In this document: positions 1 through 10,452 of the stretch, in pieces | Position numbering within the stretch: the first letter of the stretch is position 1 | Layout: each line of letters begins with the position of its first letter | Origin: Yponomeuta sedellus | Lineage: Eukaryota; Arthropoda; Insecta; Lepidoptera; Yponomeutidae | Length of the DNA stretch: 64,000 nucleotides | Reading direction: 5' to 3' | NCBI GenBank assembly: GCA_934045075.1 | Contig: OW203725.1 | Span: 21,177,214-21,241,213, forward strand | Position numbers and translations under genes: made by a program | Notes under the pieces: generated by a model | Seen by the model: only the letters and a program-made list of their open reading frames with translations | The model's database searches: none | Told to the model about the DNA's origin: nothing

Positions 1-264
1 ATCCTTTATTCTTACCTACAAATGAAACTGTTTTATTAATTATTTCTTTATTTGTCTTTGCTATTTGTCGCATTTCACAATACTGGCTCAACGGAAAGTT
101 CAGTTTTAGAATCAAACGATTGTTGTATTCGTAGCAAACATGCAATAAAGTTATATCCCGTAAAATCCAGTAACAAAGTTAATCTGTCGTATTTCCGTTG
201 ACCTGGAATCGCAAAACTTACAACAAAAAAAAACAAATAGTGTAAATTAGTTTTTACGTCTATA
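1..264. other. unannotated AT-rich sequence
   Basis: No coding signal, hairpin or recognisable repeat is visible in this stretch. Confidence 0.5.
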
Positions 265-480
265 CTAGCTATGCCCCGCGATGTTACCCGCGGCTTATCG
301 ATTTTCCCATAGGAATATGTTATTTTCCCGCAGGAAAAAGTAACCTATGTAATAAGATAATCCAGGGTGTCAGCTTACTGCAAATTTTAAAATTTTAAAT
401 CGCTCCAGCCGTTCGTTTAGACGTGAAGAAGTAACAAACATACGCACTCACAAACTTTCGCCTTTATAATATTAAATATA
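265..480 (+). repeat. interspersed repeat beginning ACTAGCT..GCCCCGC
   Basis: The segment opens with ACTAGCTATGCCCCGC and closes with an 'aacaaacata..ctttcgcctttataatatta' type ending, a repeat layout common in lepidopteran genomes. A truncated second start (ACTAGCTGTGCCCCG) lies at 1594-1640. It is probably a transposon terminus; the class (LINE tail or Helitron-like) is uncertain. Confidence 0.5.
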
Positions 481-507
481 GTGTGATATATCAATAGTCT
501 GATTAGA

Positions 508-829
508 GAACGTTGTGGACTGAACGAGGATGTAGCGACTAGAATTGAGAAAGGGTTTGGACATGTGGAGAGGATGAAGGAAGAAAGATTGACGAAACAA
601 ATATATATTGCGAATGTAAATGGAAGGGCTGGTAAGGCACGTTCCAGGCGGACATACATCGACCAAATAGGGAATGTATTAGCAAAGGGAAAGATAAAAA
701 GTACCCGGAACCGGCGTGCGTGCATGCAACGACTTATGAACGTTGATGAAGCGAAGGTGATCTGTCAGGATCGTGGCAAGTGGCAGTCCCTGGTCTCTGC
801 CTACCCCTTTGGGATACAGCCGTGAGGTT
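508..829 (+). pseudogene. non-LTR retrotransposon, C-terminal RT-ORF fragment and 3' end
   Basis: An open frame ends with TGA at about 825. It reads GFGHVERMKEERLTK, then GRAGKARSRRTYIDQI, and ends near WQSLVSAYPFG. The 'GHVERM..RLTK' and 'R.RRTY.DQ' blocks are typical of the region after the reverse-transcriptase domain in insect non-LTR elements. There is no RT core, so this is a 5'-truncated insertion. Related 3' pieces lie at 45196-45310, 61073-61320 and 61672-61712. Each runs into GGTTATGTATG or a variant, showing that the element's natural 3' end is TATG-rich. The clade is not certain. Confidence 0.75.
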
Positions 830-1197
830 ATGTATGTATGTATGTATGTATGTATGTATGTATGTATGTATGTATGTATGTATGTATGTATGTATGTATG
901 TATGTATGTATGTATGTATGTATGTATGTATGTATGTATGTATGTATGTATGTATGTATGTATGTATGTATGTATGTATGTATGTATGTATGTATGTATG
1001 TATGTATGTATGTATGTATGTATGTATGTATGTATGTATGTATGTATGTATGTATGTATGTATGTATGTATGTATGTATGTATGTATGTATGTATGTATG
1101 TATGTATGTATGTATGTATGTATGTATGTATGTATGTATGTATGTATGTATGTATGTATGTATGTAGGTATGTGTGTGTGTGTATGTGTGTGTGTGA
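830..1197 (+). repeat. (TATG)n microsatellite with (TG)n tail
   Basis: About 84 uninterrupted TATG units run to 1166, followed by a degenerate TG-rich tail. The long reading frames through it (Met-Tyr-Val-Cys repeats) are artefacts. It begins exactly where the preceding non-LTR element ends. Confidence 0.97.
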
Positions 1198-1403
1198 GGG
1201 TTAGAAGGATTTTAAAGCAACCAAATCATTGTGCTATGCTTCCATGTGAAAGCTCCACTTTCCAGTGGTGGCTCATTATCAGTGTCAATGTGTTCTTTGT
1301 CTGCCGGACGTACGGCTGGCCTCGCCGGAAAAGACAATACTTGGGCCCTATGTGATGTTAACTAGCGCAACCAAACGAATAAGAAGTTAGAACTTTCACA
1401 TCT

Positions 1404-1581
1404 TCTATAATATAAAAATGAATCGCTGAATGTGTTGAGAAGCGCAAATCTCGGGAGTAGCTGAACCGATTTCGCTAATTCTTTTTTTAGAATATTCCTT
1501 GAAGTACGAGGATGGTTCTTACGGAGAGGAAAAAAAAGGAATCGATTGTTAGGCGGTACGAAGTTTGTTGAGTCAGCTAGT
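1404..1581 (+). mobile_element. Helitron-like non-autonomous element, about 180 bp
   Basis: Starts TCTATAATATAAAAATGAA and ends CAGCTAGT. It has no inverted repeats and no clear target duplication. Further copies lie at 24637-24821 (+), 25048-25219 (-) and 37414-38118 (-, interrupted). TC...CTAGT ends fit Helitrons, but the 3' hairpin was not convincingly identified. Confidence 0.5.
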
Positions 1582-1675
1582 TTATAATATTACTAGCTGT
1601 GCCCCGAGGTGTTACCCGTAATTTATTGTATTGGCAATTTTAAGCGTCGAGGTGAACACCATATAGATCATACCT

Positions 1676-1986
1676 CTGAGTGCTTAGTGCGAGTTTGGCG
1701 GATCCAATCGAATAACTTTACTACCGCGTTAATCGAGCATTGAGTAGTGAGTATGAGTAAGTTAACCGTTCGAACTGGCAAAACGCTGTCACAGTACAAC
1801 TCGCACTCGCGTTTATACGTGTTTTGGCTGGTAAACGTGTTCACTTCTCAACGTAAATCATTACAACTCGCACTCAGCAATTTTAATTTCCATACTCGTC
1901 GCTAGGTGGCGCTTCCTCGATGCCATAGAAATATGAGTTTACGTTAACGCGATCGAGTAGTTGAAAAACTCGCACTAAGCACTCTG
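1676..1986 (+). mobile_element. 311-bp inverted-repeat MITE, copy 1
   Basis: Ends are inverted copies of GAGTGCTTAGTGCGAGTTT. Full copies of exactly 311 bp recur at 46780-47090 (opposite orientation) and 62348-62658, and a 3'-truncated copy at 51219-51500. It is non-coding. No convincing target duplication was found. This copy interrupts a repeat that starts at 1594. Confidence 0.85.
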
Positions 1987-2414
1987 GATGTTTTCTGTAC
2001 TGTTTGTATAACTTCACAAATGTACGTCCAATTCTAAGTACGCTTATTGGTAAAGTTTCATTGCGATCTGGGCCTCGTTTCTGTCATTACATTAATGCAG
2101 GTTTTAATGCATTACTAATATTTTATGGTTTTGGACACATTTCGACGAGAAATTCTTGCTTTATGTCATCTTTGCCTTTCTTTATCTGGAAGTTGGAACA
2201 ACTTGACGAAATTTTGAGCCACTATCATTTGCATCTGACTACCACCCTTTGAACGGCGACACCCAACGGGAATCGAATCCTCACCGCTGTTTTGCTACAA
2301 CCCGCGAGCAAGACAAAATTAATAGAATGTACTGTAGCGATCTACTTATTGAAATACTGAATTAAAGCATACTAATATATTTTTATTATCTATTATTTTT
2401 ATTATCTTTTTATT
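1987..2414. other. unannotated, possible tRNA-like remnant
   Basis: Only a weak 'GGGAATCGAATCC' B-box-like motif near 2268 stands out. No gene is supportable. Confidence 0.4.
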
Positions 2415-2520
2415 ATCGCTCTTAGCGATAAGACCGCCAATTGTATAACATTACTTAGATTTAAGAATCATGGTTGTAATATTTTGTGGTTGTGCAATAA
2501 AGTGTTCTCTATCTTTTTTA
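2415..2520 (+). repeat. non-LTR retrotransposon 3' tail
   Basis: Contains GCGATAAGACCGCCAATTGT and ends GTGCAATAAAGTGTTCTCTA. The same tail family occurs at 4738-4830 (+), 4210-4275 (-), 23272-23325 (-), 24868-24925 (-), 25540-25575 (-) and 60850-60968 (+). These are 5'-truncated insertions carrying a polyadenylation-like AATAAA. Confidence 0.7.
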
Positions 2521-2904
2521 TATCGATATCTCAATACGACTGACGCCTAAACAGAACGATTTCCTTTAAAATAATTCAAACTTGACTGGACGACTGCGCT
2601 GGCCAGCCATTATAAAGAAGTATTGTTAAGTACACACGTAAACCTTGGGTTCTATCGACTGTACATTGAACTAAGCTGAGGAGGACGGTGTTATTTGTAC
2701 CATAAAAAATCTTTTGTAGAGCTCACTTTTACAACCCATTCCAGTTTCTTCACAGAGCTTTGCTGACCCTTTGAGTGCGAAAGGAAGCTGCGCACCCTTC
2801 CCCACATGAGGGAGAGGGGAGAATAAAGGGCCGTTTACACTGTCCGCATCCAGGTTAAAGAATCAGTATAAATATATCTTTCATTAGTTTTTCTTAATGA
2901 TTCG

Positions 2905-3125
2905 CGATACTCCGCACGTATTGACTAGTCTTTCCTGTGGGCTAGGCCGACTAAACTGTCAGGATGGTATACTCGTAGGTGCTGGGCAAGCCTACACCAT
3001 CTATAAAACCATGTCCCAGGCACTACAGCGTCTGAGTGGTCCCTTCACCCATCTAGTGTGAGTGAAGATACCACTGGTCTCTGTATAAATCATCTCATTA
3101 AGTAGATGCAAAAAGGCCAATATTA
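2905..3125 (+). repeat. interspersed repeat family D (SINE-like)
   Basis: Marked by ATTGACTAGTCTTTCCTGTG, CCATGTCCCAGGCACTACAG and a 'tataaatcatctcatta' ending. Other copies are at 11840-12055 (-), 31475-31640 (+) and 48110-48245 (+). No pol III boxes are clear. It is non-coding. Confidence 0.65.
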
Positions 3126-3359
3126 TTATATACGTTCTACTGCAGGGCACAGACCTTCTCTCAGAGAGAGAGGAAAATAATTGCTTCTCGATAGAGTCTC
3201 TTAATACACATTCCACATTTTATGCAGTGGACACTGTGCCTAAAACAAAACGTTTATGTGTGTCGTAAACTCTCACAGTAGCATCTAAAGAGTTTAATTG
3301 TGATGGGCGGAGGGATGCAGTGTTTTAATATCGCTTCTCTTGTTTTATGGCCAGAACAT

Positions 3360-3940
3360 TGTATTTTTAGGGTTCCGTAGTCCACAATGGACGCGGTGCG
3401 TCCCCCGCCACCGCGCCGCACGTCTCTTGTTCGCGGCTAAACTTAATACGGCTGGCACCGACTCCGACACCGAAAAAGCAATAGGTATATAAGTATAACT
3501 ATTGTAAGATATTTAGCTGGTTTAACTTTAATTACTTTGACATAGTTTAGGAAAATTATAGTATTAGGTAATAGATATTAGGAATTACTTTTTAATTTTT
3601 AGTTTTTTTGTGTTCACGCATTTGAAGTCGGTTTTATTTTTTTTAAAAAGTTAATTATTTTATTAGTTTTTTTTGTGTTCACGCATTTGAAGTCGGTTTT
3701 ATTTTCTTTAAAAGTTAATTATTTTATTATTAAATTTAAATGGGACCACCCTTGAGGTATTACCTATACGCCGAAAAAAGATTTGTTCAAATCGGTTCTT
3801 AATTGGCGGAGTTATCGCGTAACAAACATAGAAAAACATACGGGTCGAATTGAGAACCTCCTCCTTTTTTTGAAGTCGGTTGAAAAATAGAATCCTAATA
3901 TAAAAAAAACCTATTACTACGGAACCTTTCACTGGTTGTT
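3360..3940. repeat. repeat cluster with a 60-bp tandem duplication
   Basis: A unit containing GTGTTCACGCATTTGAAGTC is present twice in tandem at about 3600-3725. It is followed by a transposon-type terminus ending CCTCCTTTTTTTGAAGTCGG at about 3890. GAAGTCGGTT ends also bound the element at 36665-36918. Confidence 0.55.
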
Positions 3941-4433
3941 ATGTTTGATCGTCGGAAAAGACTAGAAACCTTTTAAAACATAAAAATGTAGATAATAACT
4001 TTTTATTGTAGATAAAAAAGAAGTTACTGTTGGAATCTAAACCAACATTGAGATTTAATTTTTATTGTGGCAACACTATGTTTTTCTCTGCCTTCTTGTC
4101 TTCGACGATATTACAAGTGCACACGCATATTTTGAGTTTTATTTTTATAAATAATTTCATACAGGAAAACAGACCCTAAAGCCAGTGATTTCTTCAGTTA
4201 CACACATGTTTTTTCACCCAAAAGTACAGATGGCGGTCTTATCAGTGACTCACTAAAAGTGATATCTTCCGTTGGGTCAGAGGAGGAAGGAAGGACAGTT
4301 TCTGCAATAAATGTCGCGATTGTAAATAACATTTAGGAGCAAAACTGTCGATAGCTTATTGCAAAAGTGATTGCACCTGCTGGCTGAGCTCACCTGTGCA
4401 AATGTTTGTACGTGGAAGCAATTAAAACACCTT
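3941..4433. other. mixed sequence with a reversed LINE tail
   Basis: A diverged, inverted non-LTR tail (GGCGGTCTTATCAG..) lies at about 4228-4275. Nothing else was recognised. Confidence 0.45.
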
Positions 4434-4537
4434 CTTTAATATTTTAGTAGCAAAATCGCCTGTAAAGTTGTTGTTGTCAAAAGAAGGTTCTTTAATATTT
4501 TAGTAGCAAAATCGCCTGTAAAGTTGTTGTTGTCAAC
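4434..4537 (+). repeat. tandem duplication, about 55-bp unit x2
   Basis: The segment TTCTTTAATATTTTAGTAGC..TTGTTGTTGTCAA is repeated twice with almost no divergence, indicating a recent local duplication. Confidence 0.85.
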
Positions 4538-4737
4538 TCTACAAATAACTATTTGCAAATGACTATTTGTACAGCTCACAACAACACTTAAACTCTTTGT
4601 TCAATATTTATTCAAGTATGTGTATTTGTATTTATTTTATTATTTCGTAGACGTATGTCTATTAATATTCGTATTTGCACCTACTACACGTATCTATTTC
4701 TCCTTCGGCAAATTCTCCAATTCGAGGTTGACTGGAA

Positions 4738-4830
4738 GAAATTGCTACTGGCAATAAGGCCGCCAATTATATCTTATCTTCTGTATCTGCTATTTTTGTA
4801 AAAAAACCGGTATAGAATAAAGAATAATAT
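4738..4830 (+). repeat. non-LTR retrotransposon 3' tail
   Basis: Contains GCAATAAGGCCGCCAATTAT and ends in an AATAAAGAATAA stretch. Same family as 2415-2520. Confidence 0.6.
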
Positions 4831-4869
4831 TCTTATCTTTAACGGGCCGAGTTAATTATACATTTTTTA

Positions 4870-5790
4870 TCGACTTTGGACTTTGTTTCACAGTGATAAG
4901 TGATAAGGTTCAATTTATCGTCAGAACCTCAAATCATAGGTCAGAAAGAACTATTATACCATTGTCTGGTAAAGGGTTAAGTTTTGTAGGCGTGCATTTT
5001 GCTCAGCGAGCGACTCTGTTCCATCTGATATGGTGTGCATTTACGTTAAAACATAAAACTTTTTTTTGCTATAAACTACAGTATTAAATGAAGTTATTGC
5101 AATAGATTTTATGTAACGTAATTCTGTATTACTTGAACAGCTGTTACGATGGAAATTTGATGGCATTCATTCGGTTCTCTCTCTGGTCCCGGAAAGAATG
5201 AAATTACATCGTGTGCAAGGAAAGCTGTTCGTTCCTGGGCTATTTAACAAAAAGTTCAAAGCAATGGTAGAATAATTGAGATTTTGAAACCCACTTTGAC
5301 GTATTTCCTTTCACTCATCCTACTTTTGGCAGTAGATGCAAACTCCTTGCGTTCCTACTTCAAAGAGTTTAAGACGTATCTCATTAAGGGTATATTGGGA
5401 GCCATCATTTGTAGTCCCGCTTTCATCTCCGCAACATTTCCCATTTGATCCCAAAACAACATTTCCTAAACGGCTTCGAGGGAGCCCGCACAACATCAAA
5501 GGTGTAGTCCCCGAAAATTGATCCCTATTATGAAATATGGGCCTAATCAACTGTGTCTAGGGCTCTTCTAACCTAACCTAACCTAACCATGTTTTATGAT
5601 GAAGTTATTGATATGCCCACAATGTTTGTTTCACTGTCTGAAGTCTGAGTAAAGCTCACTTTGTGCCAAAAGACTTTTATAATATTACTGATTATTTAAA
5701 TCAAAAAGATGTCTGTAATTAATGCATTAGGACAAAGTTTTAGAATATTATGTAATTAATTAAGTATGAAAAGACCGTAAAAATAATGTT
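4870..5790. other. unannotated, with a short telomere-like motif
   Basis: Four CCTAA units (TAACC register) lie at about 5569-5588, matching the insect TTAGG telomere repeat. No exon-like segment is supported. Confidence 0.45.
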
Positions 5791-5799
5791 TCAAGTTTT

Positions 5800-5925
5800 A
5801 TTTTTTTTCATGCACTAACCCGTGCACAGGACAATTTTAAATAAAATAAGTTAGTCAGAGGTCGCGGGTTCGAGTCCCGGCATGGGTGGAATTTTTAGCC
5901 TCAAATAGGTTTTTAAAAATGTTTG
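5800..5925 (+). repeat. deleted copy of the tRNA-like inverted-repeat element
   Basis: Keeps parts of both flanking repeats and the 3' half of the tRNA-like unit (GAGGTCGCGGGTTCGAG). The 5' half is deleted. Confidence 0.65.
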
Positions 5926-5990
5926 AAGTGTCTAAAATGGTCTATATTTTAAAATGGAGGCAAAATTTTATTTGTAACGTTCAATAGTTA

Positions 5991-6260
5991 TACTATTTTC
6001 ATTTTTAATGCACTAACCCTTGCTAAGGACCATTTTTAAAAACCTATTTAGAGGCTAAATCGAATAGACATTAGTGTAAAGAGGTTCGAAATTTCACTGA
6101 TACCGGTGAGTCGCCCATTAGCTCAGTTGGATAGAGCGCTGGCACGGATAGCCAGAGGTCGCGGGCTCGAATCCCGGCATGGGTGGAATTTTTAGCCTCT
6201 AAATAGGTTTTTAAAATTGTCCTTAGCACGGGTTAGTGCATTTAAAATAAAAAATAGTAA
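5991..6260 (+). mobile_element. tRNA-like unit flanked by about 75-bp inverted repeats
   Basis: Left arm: AATGCACTAACCC..GCTAAGGACC..CCTATTTAGAGGCTAAA. Right arm is its inverse, ending GCACGGGTTAGTGCATTTAA. Between them are a spacer of about 55 bp (GTAAAGAGGTTCGAAATTTC) and a tRNA-like sequence at 6113-6186 with an A box (TAGCTCAGTTGG) and a B box (GGGCTCGAATCCC). The unit can fold as a cloverleaf, but the anticodon loop reads ACGGATA, lacking U33, so it is not a functional tRNA gene. Other copies: 9618-9950 (-), 15388-15606 (+), 27195-27840 (-), 32308-32470 (-), 35888-36020 (+), 36125-36335 (+), 63250-63470; remnants at 40140-40240, 48795-48845 and 56625-56746. Confidence 0.75.
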
Positions 6261-6334
6261 GTATAATATGGTCACTAGATAAGGACATCACTTACATGGA
6301 AATACACCCAGACTGAGGATGTTAATAGAAATAT

Positions 6335-6703
6335 CGATATCGACCCTTGTATGTCACCACTGCTGGGGCACGGGTCTCTTCCTGCATCGCAGGAAGGTTA
6401 GGCCATACTCCACCACGGGGGCCAAGTCTGGGTTGGTGGAGGATTGTAAGACAGTGGCGGACCTTCCTGTCAGAAGTTATCAAGCCGCCCTAAGGCCTCT
6501 GACATGGCTTAACGACTGCCATTATATGACAGCCGGCACCAACGGCTTAACGTGCCTTGCGAAGCACCGAAGCGCTCGAAAAAATGCCACTAGCGGTAGT
6601 GGGTCACGGGACGCTCACCCATCCCGTACCTGACCGCGCCTGTTGTTGCTTAACCAAGTGGTTGATTCCAATCACTCGGTTCGCCTAGGCCACGAGCGCT
6701 TCT
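6335..6703 (-). mobile_element. 5S-rRNA-derived SINE, full length
   Basis: Read on the minus strand, it begins GAAGCGCTCGTGGCCTAGGC and carries GGTTAAGCAACA..GGCGCGGTCAGGTAC and, further on, a GATGGGTGA block. These correspond in order and spacing to the 5S rRNA internal promoter (box A, intermediate element, box C). It ends at a tail GGGGTGACATACAAGGGTCG. It lies inside an older SINE-like repeat (remains at 6270-6315 and 6740-6790). Confidence 0.8.
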
Positions 6704-7215
6704 TTAATGACCTCCATTAACTAATCGAATTTTATCAAATAATCGTGTTGTTATACGTGATACCACTAGATCAACGAGGTAGTCCTTAAAAGGAAAAAGA
6801 CTTTTCCCATGAAATAAACACAGTTTTTCTACGTTTTAGTTTCTTATTTATCGCAAAAACGGTAATACATACAAGTGTCGCTTGGGGTCATTATGCAATT
6901 CATGTATGTATAGAACAAATAATAGAAACTGGCCGTTTTCTGTGTCCATGTCTGAATAGCAAAAATAATGAGTATAAGTCCGACTTCCACTGAGGGATCC
7001 AAGCTGATTAAAATAAAACACAACTTTTGATGGCAGTGGCGGAACCCTCCGAGGGCGAGTTCAACTTGCACTTGGACGATTTTTTATTTAAATACCTATT
7101 GATCCTTTCGAGTAATTCTCAGATAAATTAATAATAAATTCTCAATTTCAGACAAATTCAATGTCGAATAAATCAATTCAATGTATTTTTTTACGTAATA
7201 CAACGTAGTTCAATC
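6704..7215. other. unannotated sequence with SINE remnant
   Basis: A short tRNA-like fragment (CACTAGATCAACGAGGTAG) lies at about 6762-6782. Nothing else is recognisable. Confidence 0.4.
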
Positions 7216-7431
7216 GATCGATATCAACTCTTGTATGCCCCCACTGCTGGGGCACGGGTCTCTTCCAGCGCAGGAAGGTTAGGCCTTAATCCACCACGCG
7301 ACCAAGTCCGGGTTGGTGGAGGATTTTAAGGCAGTGGCGGGCCTTACTGTTAGAAGTTATCAAGTCGCCCATAAGGCCTCTGACATGTCATTACATGACA
7401 GCCGGCACCAACGGCTTAACGTGCCTTACGA
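7216..7431 (-). mobile_element. 5S-derived SINE, 5'-truncated
   Basis: Retains the 3' two-thirds of the family sequence and lacks the 5S-like head. Confidence 0.75.
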
Positions 7432-7628
7432 ATAATCATTGGCCTATAAAGAAGAATGTCTATTCTTGTAACAAAAAAATATGGATATAAAGCATCATTT
7501 AGGAAACAGAGCCAATACTTTTAGGGTGAAAACGGTAAACAAAATTTATCTAATAAATGTGTAACTCACTTGAATTTTATCTAAGGAAATAAGTTTTCCG
7601 TTATTACGCAATTCTATTCTAATCATAA

Positions 7629-7875
7629 CGCACCCTCAGAACGAAAGAGGCCTAAGTCAAAAAATAGTGAAATTGACTTACAATCATAGACAGTCATAAA
7701 AAGGTATGCCGTGGACGGAAGATTCGCTATGCTCTTTTTTTACAATAAGTGCCTTTGTTTTACTGTTCATCGGATAGAGCATACCTTTTTATGTCTCTCT
7801 ATGATTGTTAGGTACTCAATTTTTTGAGTATTTAAACTATTTTTTGACTTAGGCCTCTTTCGTTCTGAGGGTGCG
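7629..7875. mobile_element. 247-bp MITE with 40-bp perfect terminal inverted repeats
   Basis: The TIR begins CGCACCCTCAGAACGAAAGA and is perfect for about 40 bp. Further inverted similarity (CATAAAAAGGTATGC / GCATACCTTTTTATG) continues inward, so most of the element is a foldback. Flanking ATAA on both sides is a possible 4-bp target duplication. It is non-coding. Confidence 0.85.
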
Positions 7876-8408
7876 ATAATTCTATTCTCATAATCAGCTC
7901 CCTTCAAGCTTGTTCTGGGCACAATCGACAGCACACGAACCTTTACACTTGTGCACTCTACTCTATTACGTTACGGGTGACTACGCAACTAAAATATAAG
8001 TTTACGTGCAGTCGAGTGTACTCTGCAGCCCCCAAGGCGACCGTTCGTCACATTAGTTACGGACCCTCAACAGAGGTACCCTTATAGAGGTCAAACGTAT
8101 GCTTCAGCTTATTATTATGTTTGTACAGTTTATTAGGTACTAAATACGTATATAAATATACCTTTGATGCAGTGCCTTTTTGGTATACCCCGGAGGGATT
8201 ATTTTGGTTCTTGCGAAAGTTGGAATTGGAATGGAGTGGGTAATGGGTAATTGGAAGGATGGAGGGCCGTTTTGAAGTGTATAGAAGTTGCCTACTCTCT
8301 GTACCAGGTAGGATTTCGTAGATTATAGGGTAATTTACAAAAAAAAATAAAGAAAAAATAACCAACAATCCGACTGCTGAGCATGGCCCGGGTGGTTAAT
8401 GTGTTTCG
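7876..8408. other. unannotated sequence
   Basis: No coding or repeat structure is recognisable. Confidence 0.4.
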
Positions 8409-8672
8409 AATGTATGTATGTATGTATGTATGTATGTATGTATGTATGTATGTATGTATGTATGTATGTATGTATGTATGTATGTATGTATGTATGTATG
8501 TATGTATGTATGTATGTATGTATGTATGTATGTATGTATGTATGTATGTATGTATGTATGTATGTATGTATGTATGTATGTATGTATGTATGTATGTATG
8601 TATGTATGTATGTATGTATGTATGTATGTATGTATGTATGTATGTATGTGTGTGTATGTGTGTGTGTGTGCG
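8409..8672 (+). repeat. (TATG)n microsatellite
   Basis: About 60 uninterrupted TATG units to 8648, then a TG-rich tail. Unlike the one at 830, no non-LTR end is visible before it. The reading frames through it are artefacts. Confidence 0.97.
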
Positions 8673-9057
8673 TACAAGTATGTATGTAAGCATGTCAAAC
8701 TCTATGTTCTCTCATACCTCCTTAACCAATATTAAACGGGTTAGCGCGACTATTTAGTAGTAGAAACGTAATCGCCTTATTTTTTTTATGAATGATTGCG
8801 ACCCGTTTAATATATAACTGTGTATGAGTATCGCGAATAATTAATAAATACAATACCAAAATTTCGGCAAAGTTTATCTCAATCGATTCCTTAGCGTATT
8901 ATCCTACGCGACGCTGTGATCTTGATTTGAATACTAATATTCTAACTGTTGAACAACGTCACAAGGGACTCCTGCAATCCTCAGCTTCCCCCAGAGTAGC
9001 CTATGGTGAATAGTTTAAAAGGCCTTGCTTCGCTCCTGAAACATAAAGCTGGGTATA
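8673..9057. other. unannotated sequence
   Basis: No feature is supportable. Confidence 0.4.
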
Positions 9058-9217
9058 GACCAACGTTACGAGGTGTAATGTAACATTACACCTCGTTACA
9101 CAGTGAGCATTCATGCTGTCAGTACGTAGGGTTACGGTGAAACCACCGAGTGTGCAGCAGTTTGAGTGCTCCACCCGGCTGTCGGCGAATGTCACATTAC
9201 ATCTCGTAACGGTGGTC
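9058..9217. mobile_element. 160-bp foldback MITE
   Basis: Imperfect 24-bp terminal inverted repeats (GACCAACGTTACGAGGTG at left, its inverse with two mismatches at right). Directly inside the left end is a perfect 29-bp palindrome (9068-9096, ACGAGGTGTAATGT arms). Confidence 0.7.
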
Positions 9218-9617
9218 AGTTAAAATTCCCGCATTTATTAAGTAAAATTCTTCAGCAATTTTTTATGCACGTAAGTGCTCTAAATAGGTGCCATTTTAAT
9301 TTCTAATAATAATTATAACCGCGTCTTTGAAACCAAAGAGTTGATGTAGTACGGAGTATATAATTCTTGTTCATTTTGAGATCAATCACTTTTCCTTACA
9401 GATATGTAAACAAAAACCTGTCCTGTGTCAAACTTTTCTTGAATCAACTTAATCTCTTTTCTCTCAATTTTTTTTCCCTTCGAAGTGAAAATGTTACTAA
9501 TATTACTTGGAAATGTTAATGCGAAAGTTTGGGTGGAATATTTCGACTTATAAGGGAATCAAAGTTCATTTGGTAGGTACTTCCTTTCTACTTAGAACTA
9601 TGTCATTAGGTCTGTGC
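9218..9617. other. unannotated AT-rich sequence
   Basis: No feature is supportable. Confidence 0.4.
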
Positions 9618-9950
9618 CCTTTACTTAAAAACCCATTAAGATGCCAAAAATTCCACCCCTGCCGGGATTCGAACCCGCGACCTCTGGCTATCCGTGCCAG
9701 CTCTCTTTCCAACTGAGCCAACGGGTGACTCACCGGCATCAGTGAAATTTCGAACCCCTTTACAATATTCTCTGTATGACGTACAGGCAACATCTGGCCG
9801 AAGTAATTTGCATCACTTGCAGCCCCGAGTACCTACTTTGTTGATGTTTGCAGTTAGGTTTTACATCGGAATGATATCGCTGTACCCACATGATTATATT
9901 ATTTTTAATGCTCTAACCCGTGCTAAGGACAAATTTAAAAACCTATTTAA
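9618..9950 (-). mobile_element. tRNA-like inverted-repeat element, longer variant
   Basis: Minus-strand copy with A and B boxes at about 9655-9726 (GGGATTCGAACCC forward). It has an extended upstream domain (GCAAATTACTTCGGCC read in reverse) shared with the locus at 36030-36120. Ends in AATGCTCTAACCCGTGCTAA. Confidence 0.7.
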
Positions 9951-10302
9951 ATTTGTCTTATTAATATTACGAATCTTACTAATATTACAAATGCGGAATT
10001 TGGGATGGTATATTTCGTATTTATTTCGATATATAAAAGGGAATCGAACTTCGTGCGGTACTTCTTGTTTACCTAGAACTGCGTCATTTGGCAACTAATA
10101 TCGTGTTATACTACAAATGCAAATAAATAAATAAAATTGTCCTCAGCACGAGTTATGTAGTGCAATAAAAAGAATATAATATTTTTATTTTTTTATTTTT
10201 TACGTTTGTATTTAAATCATAATATAAATAGTGTATTAAGTTCGGGAACACTGCGAGACTCGAATGCTAAGCTACATAAGATATGTAAGTAAGTACTTCA
10301 CA

Positions 10303-10452
10303 TCTGATATCAACCCTTGGTACGTCCCCACTGCTGGGGCATGGGTGTCTTCCCGTGAGGGCCAAGGCCGGGTTTGTGGTGGTTCGTAAAACAGTGGCGG
10401 GCCTTAATCTGAGAAGCTATCAAGCTGCCCATAAGGCCTATGACATGGCCTA
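10303..10452 (-). mobile_element. 5S-derived SINE, truncated and deleted
   Basis: Only the 3' third of the family is present (GATATCAACCCTTGG.. to CATAAGGCC..). Confidence 0.65.

Noticed and set aside
773..1355. Long Met-Tyr-Val-Cys reading frames
   Set aside because: Translation of a (TATG)n microsatellite; the same applies at 8383-8757.
6113..6186. Genuine tRNA gene
   Set aside because: The cloverleaf-like unit has an abnormal anticodon loop, variable stems and about ten dispersed copies with shared flanks, so it is repeat-derived.
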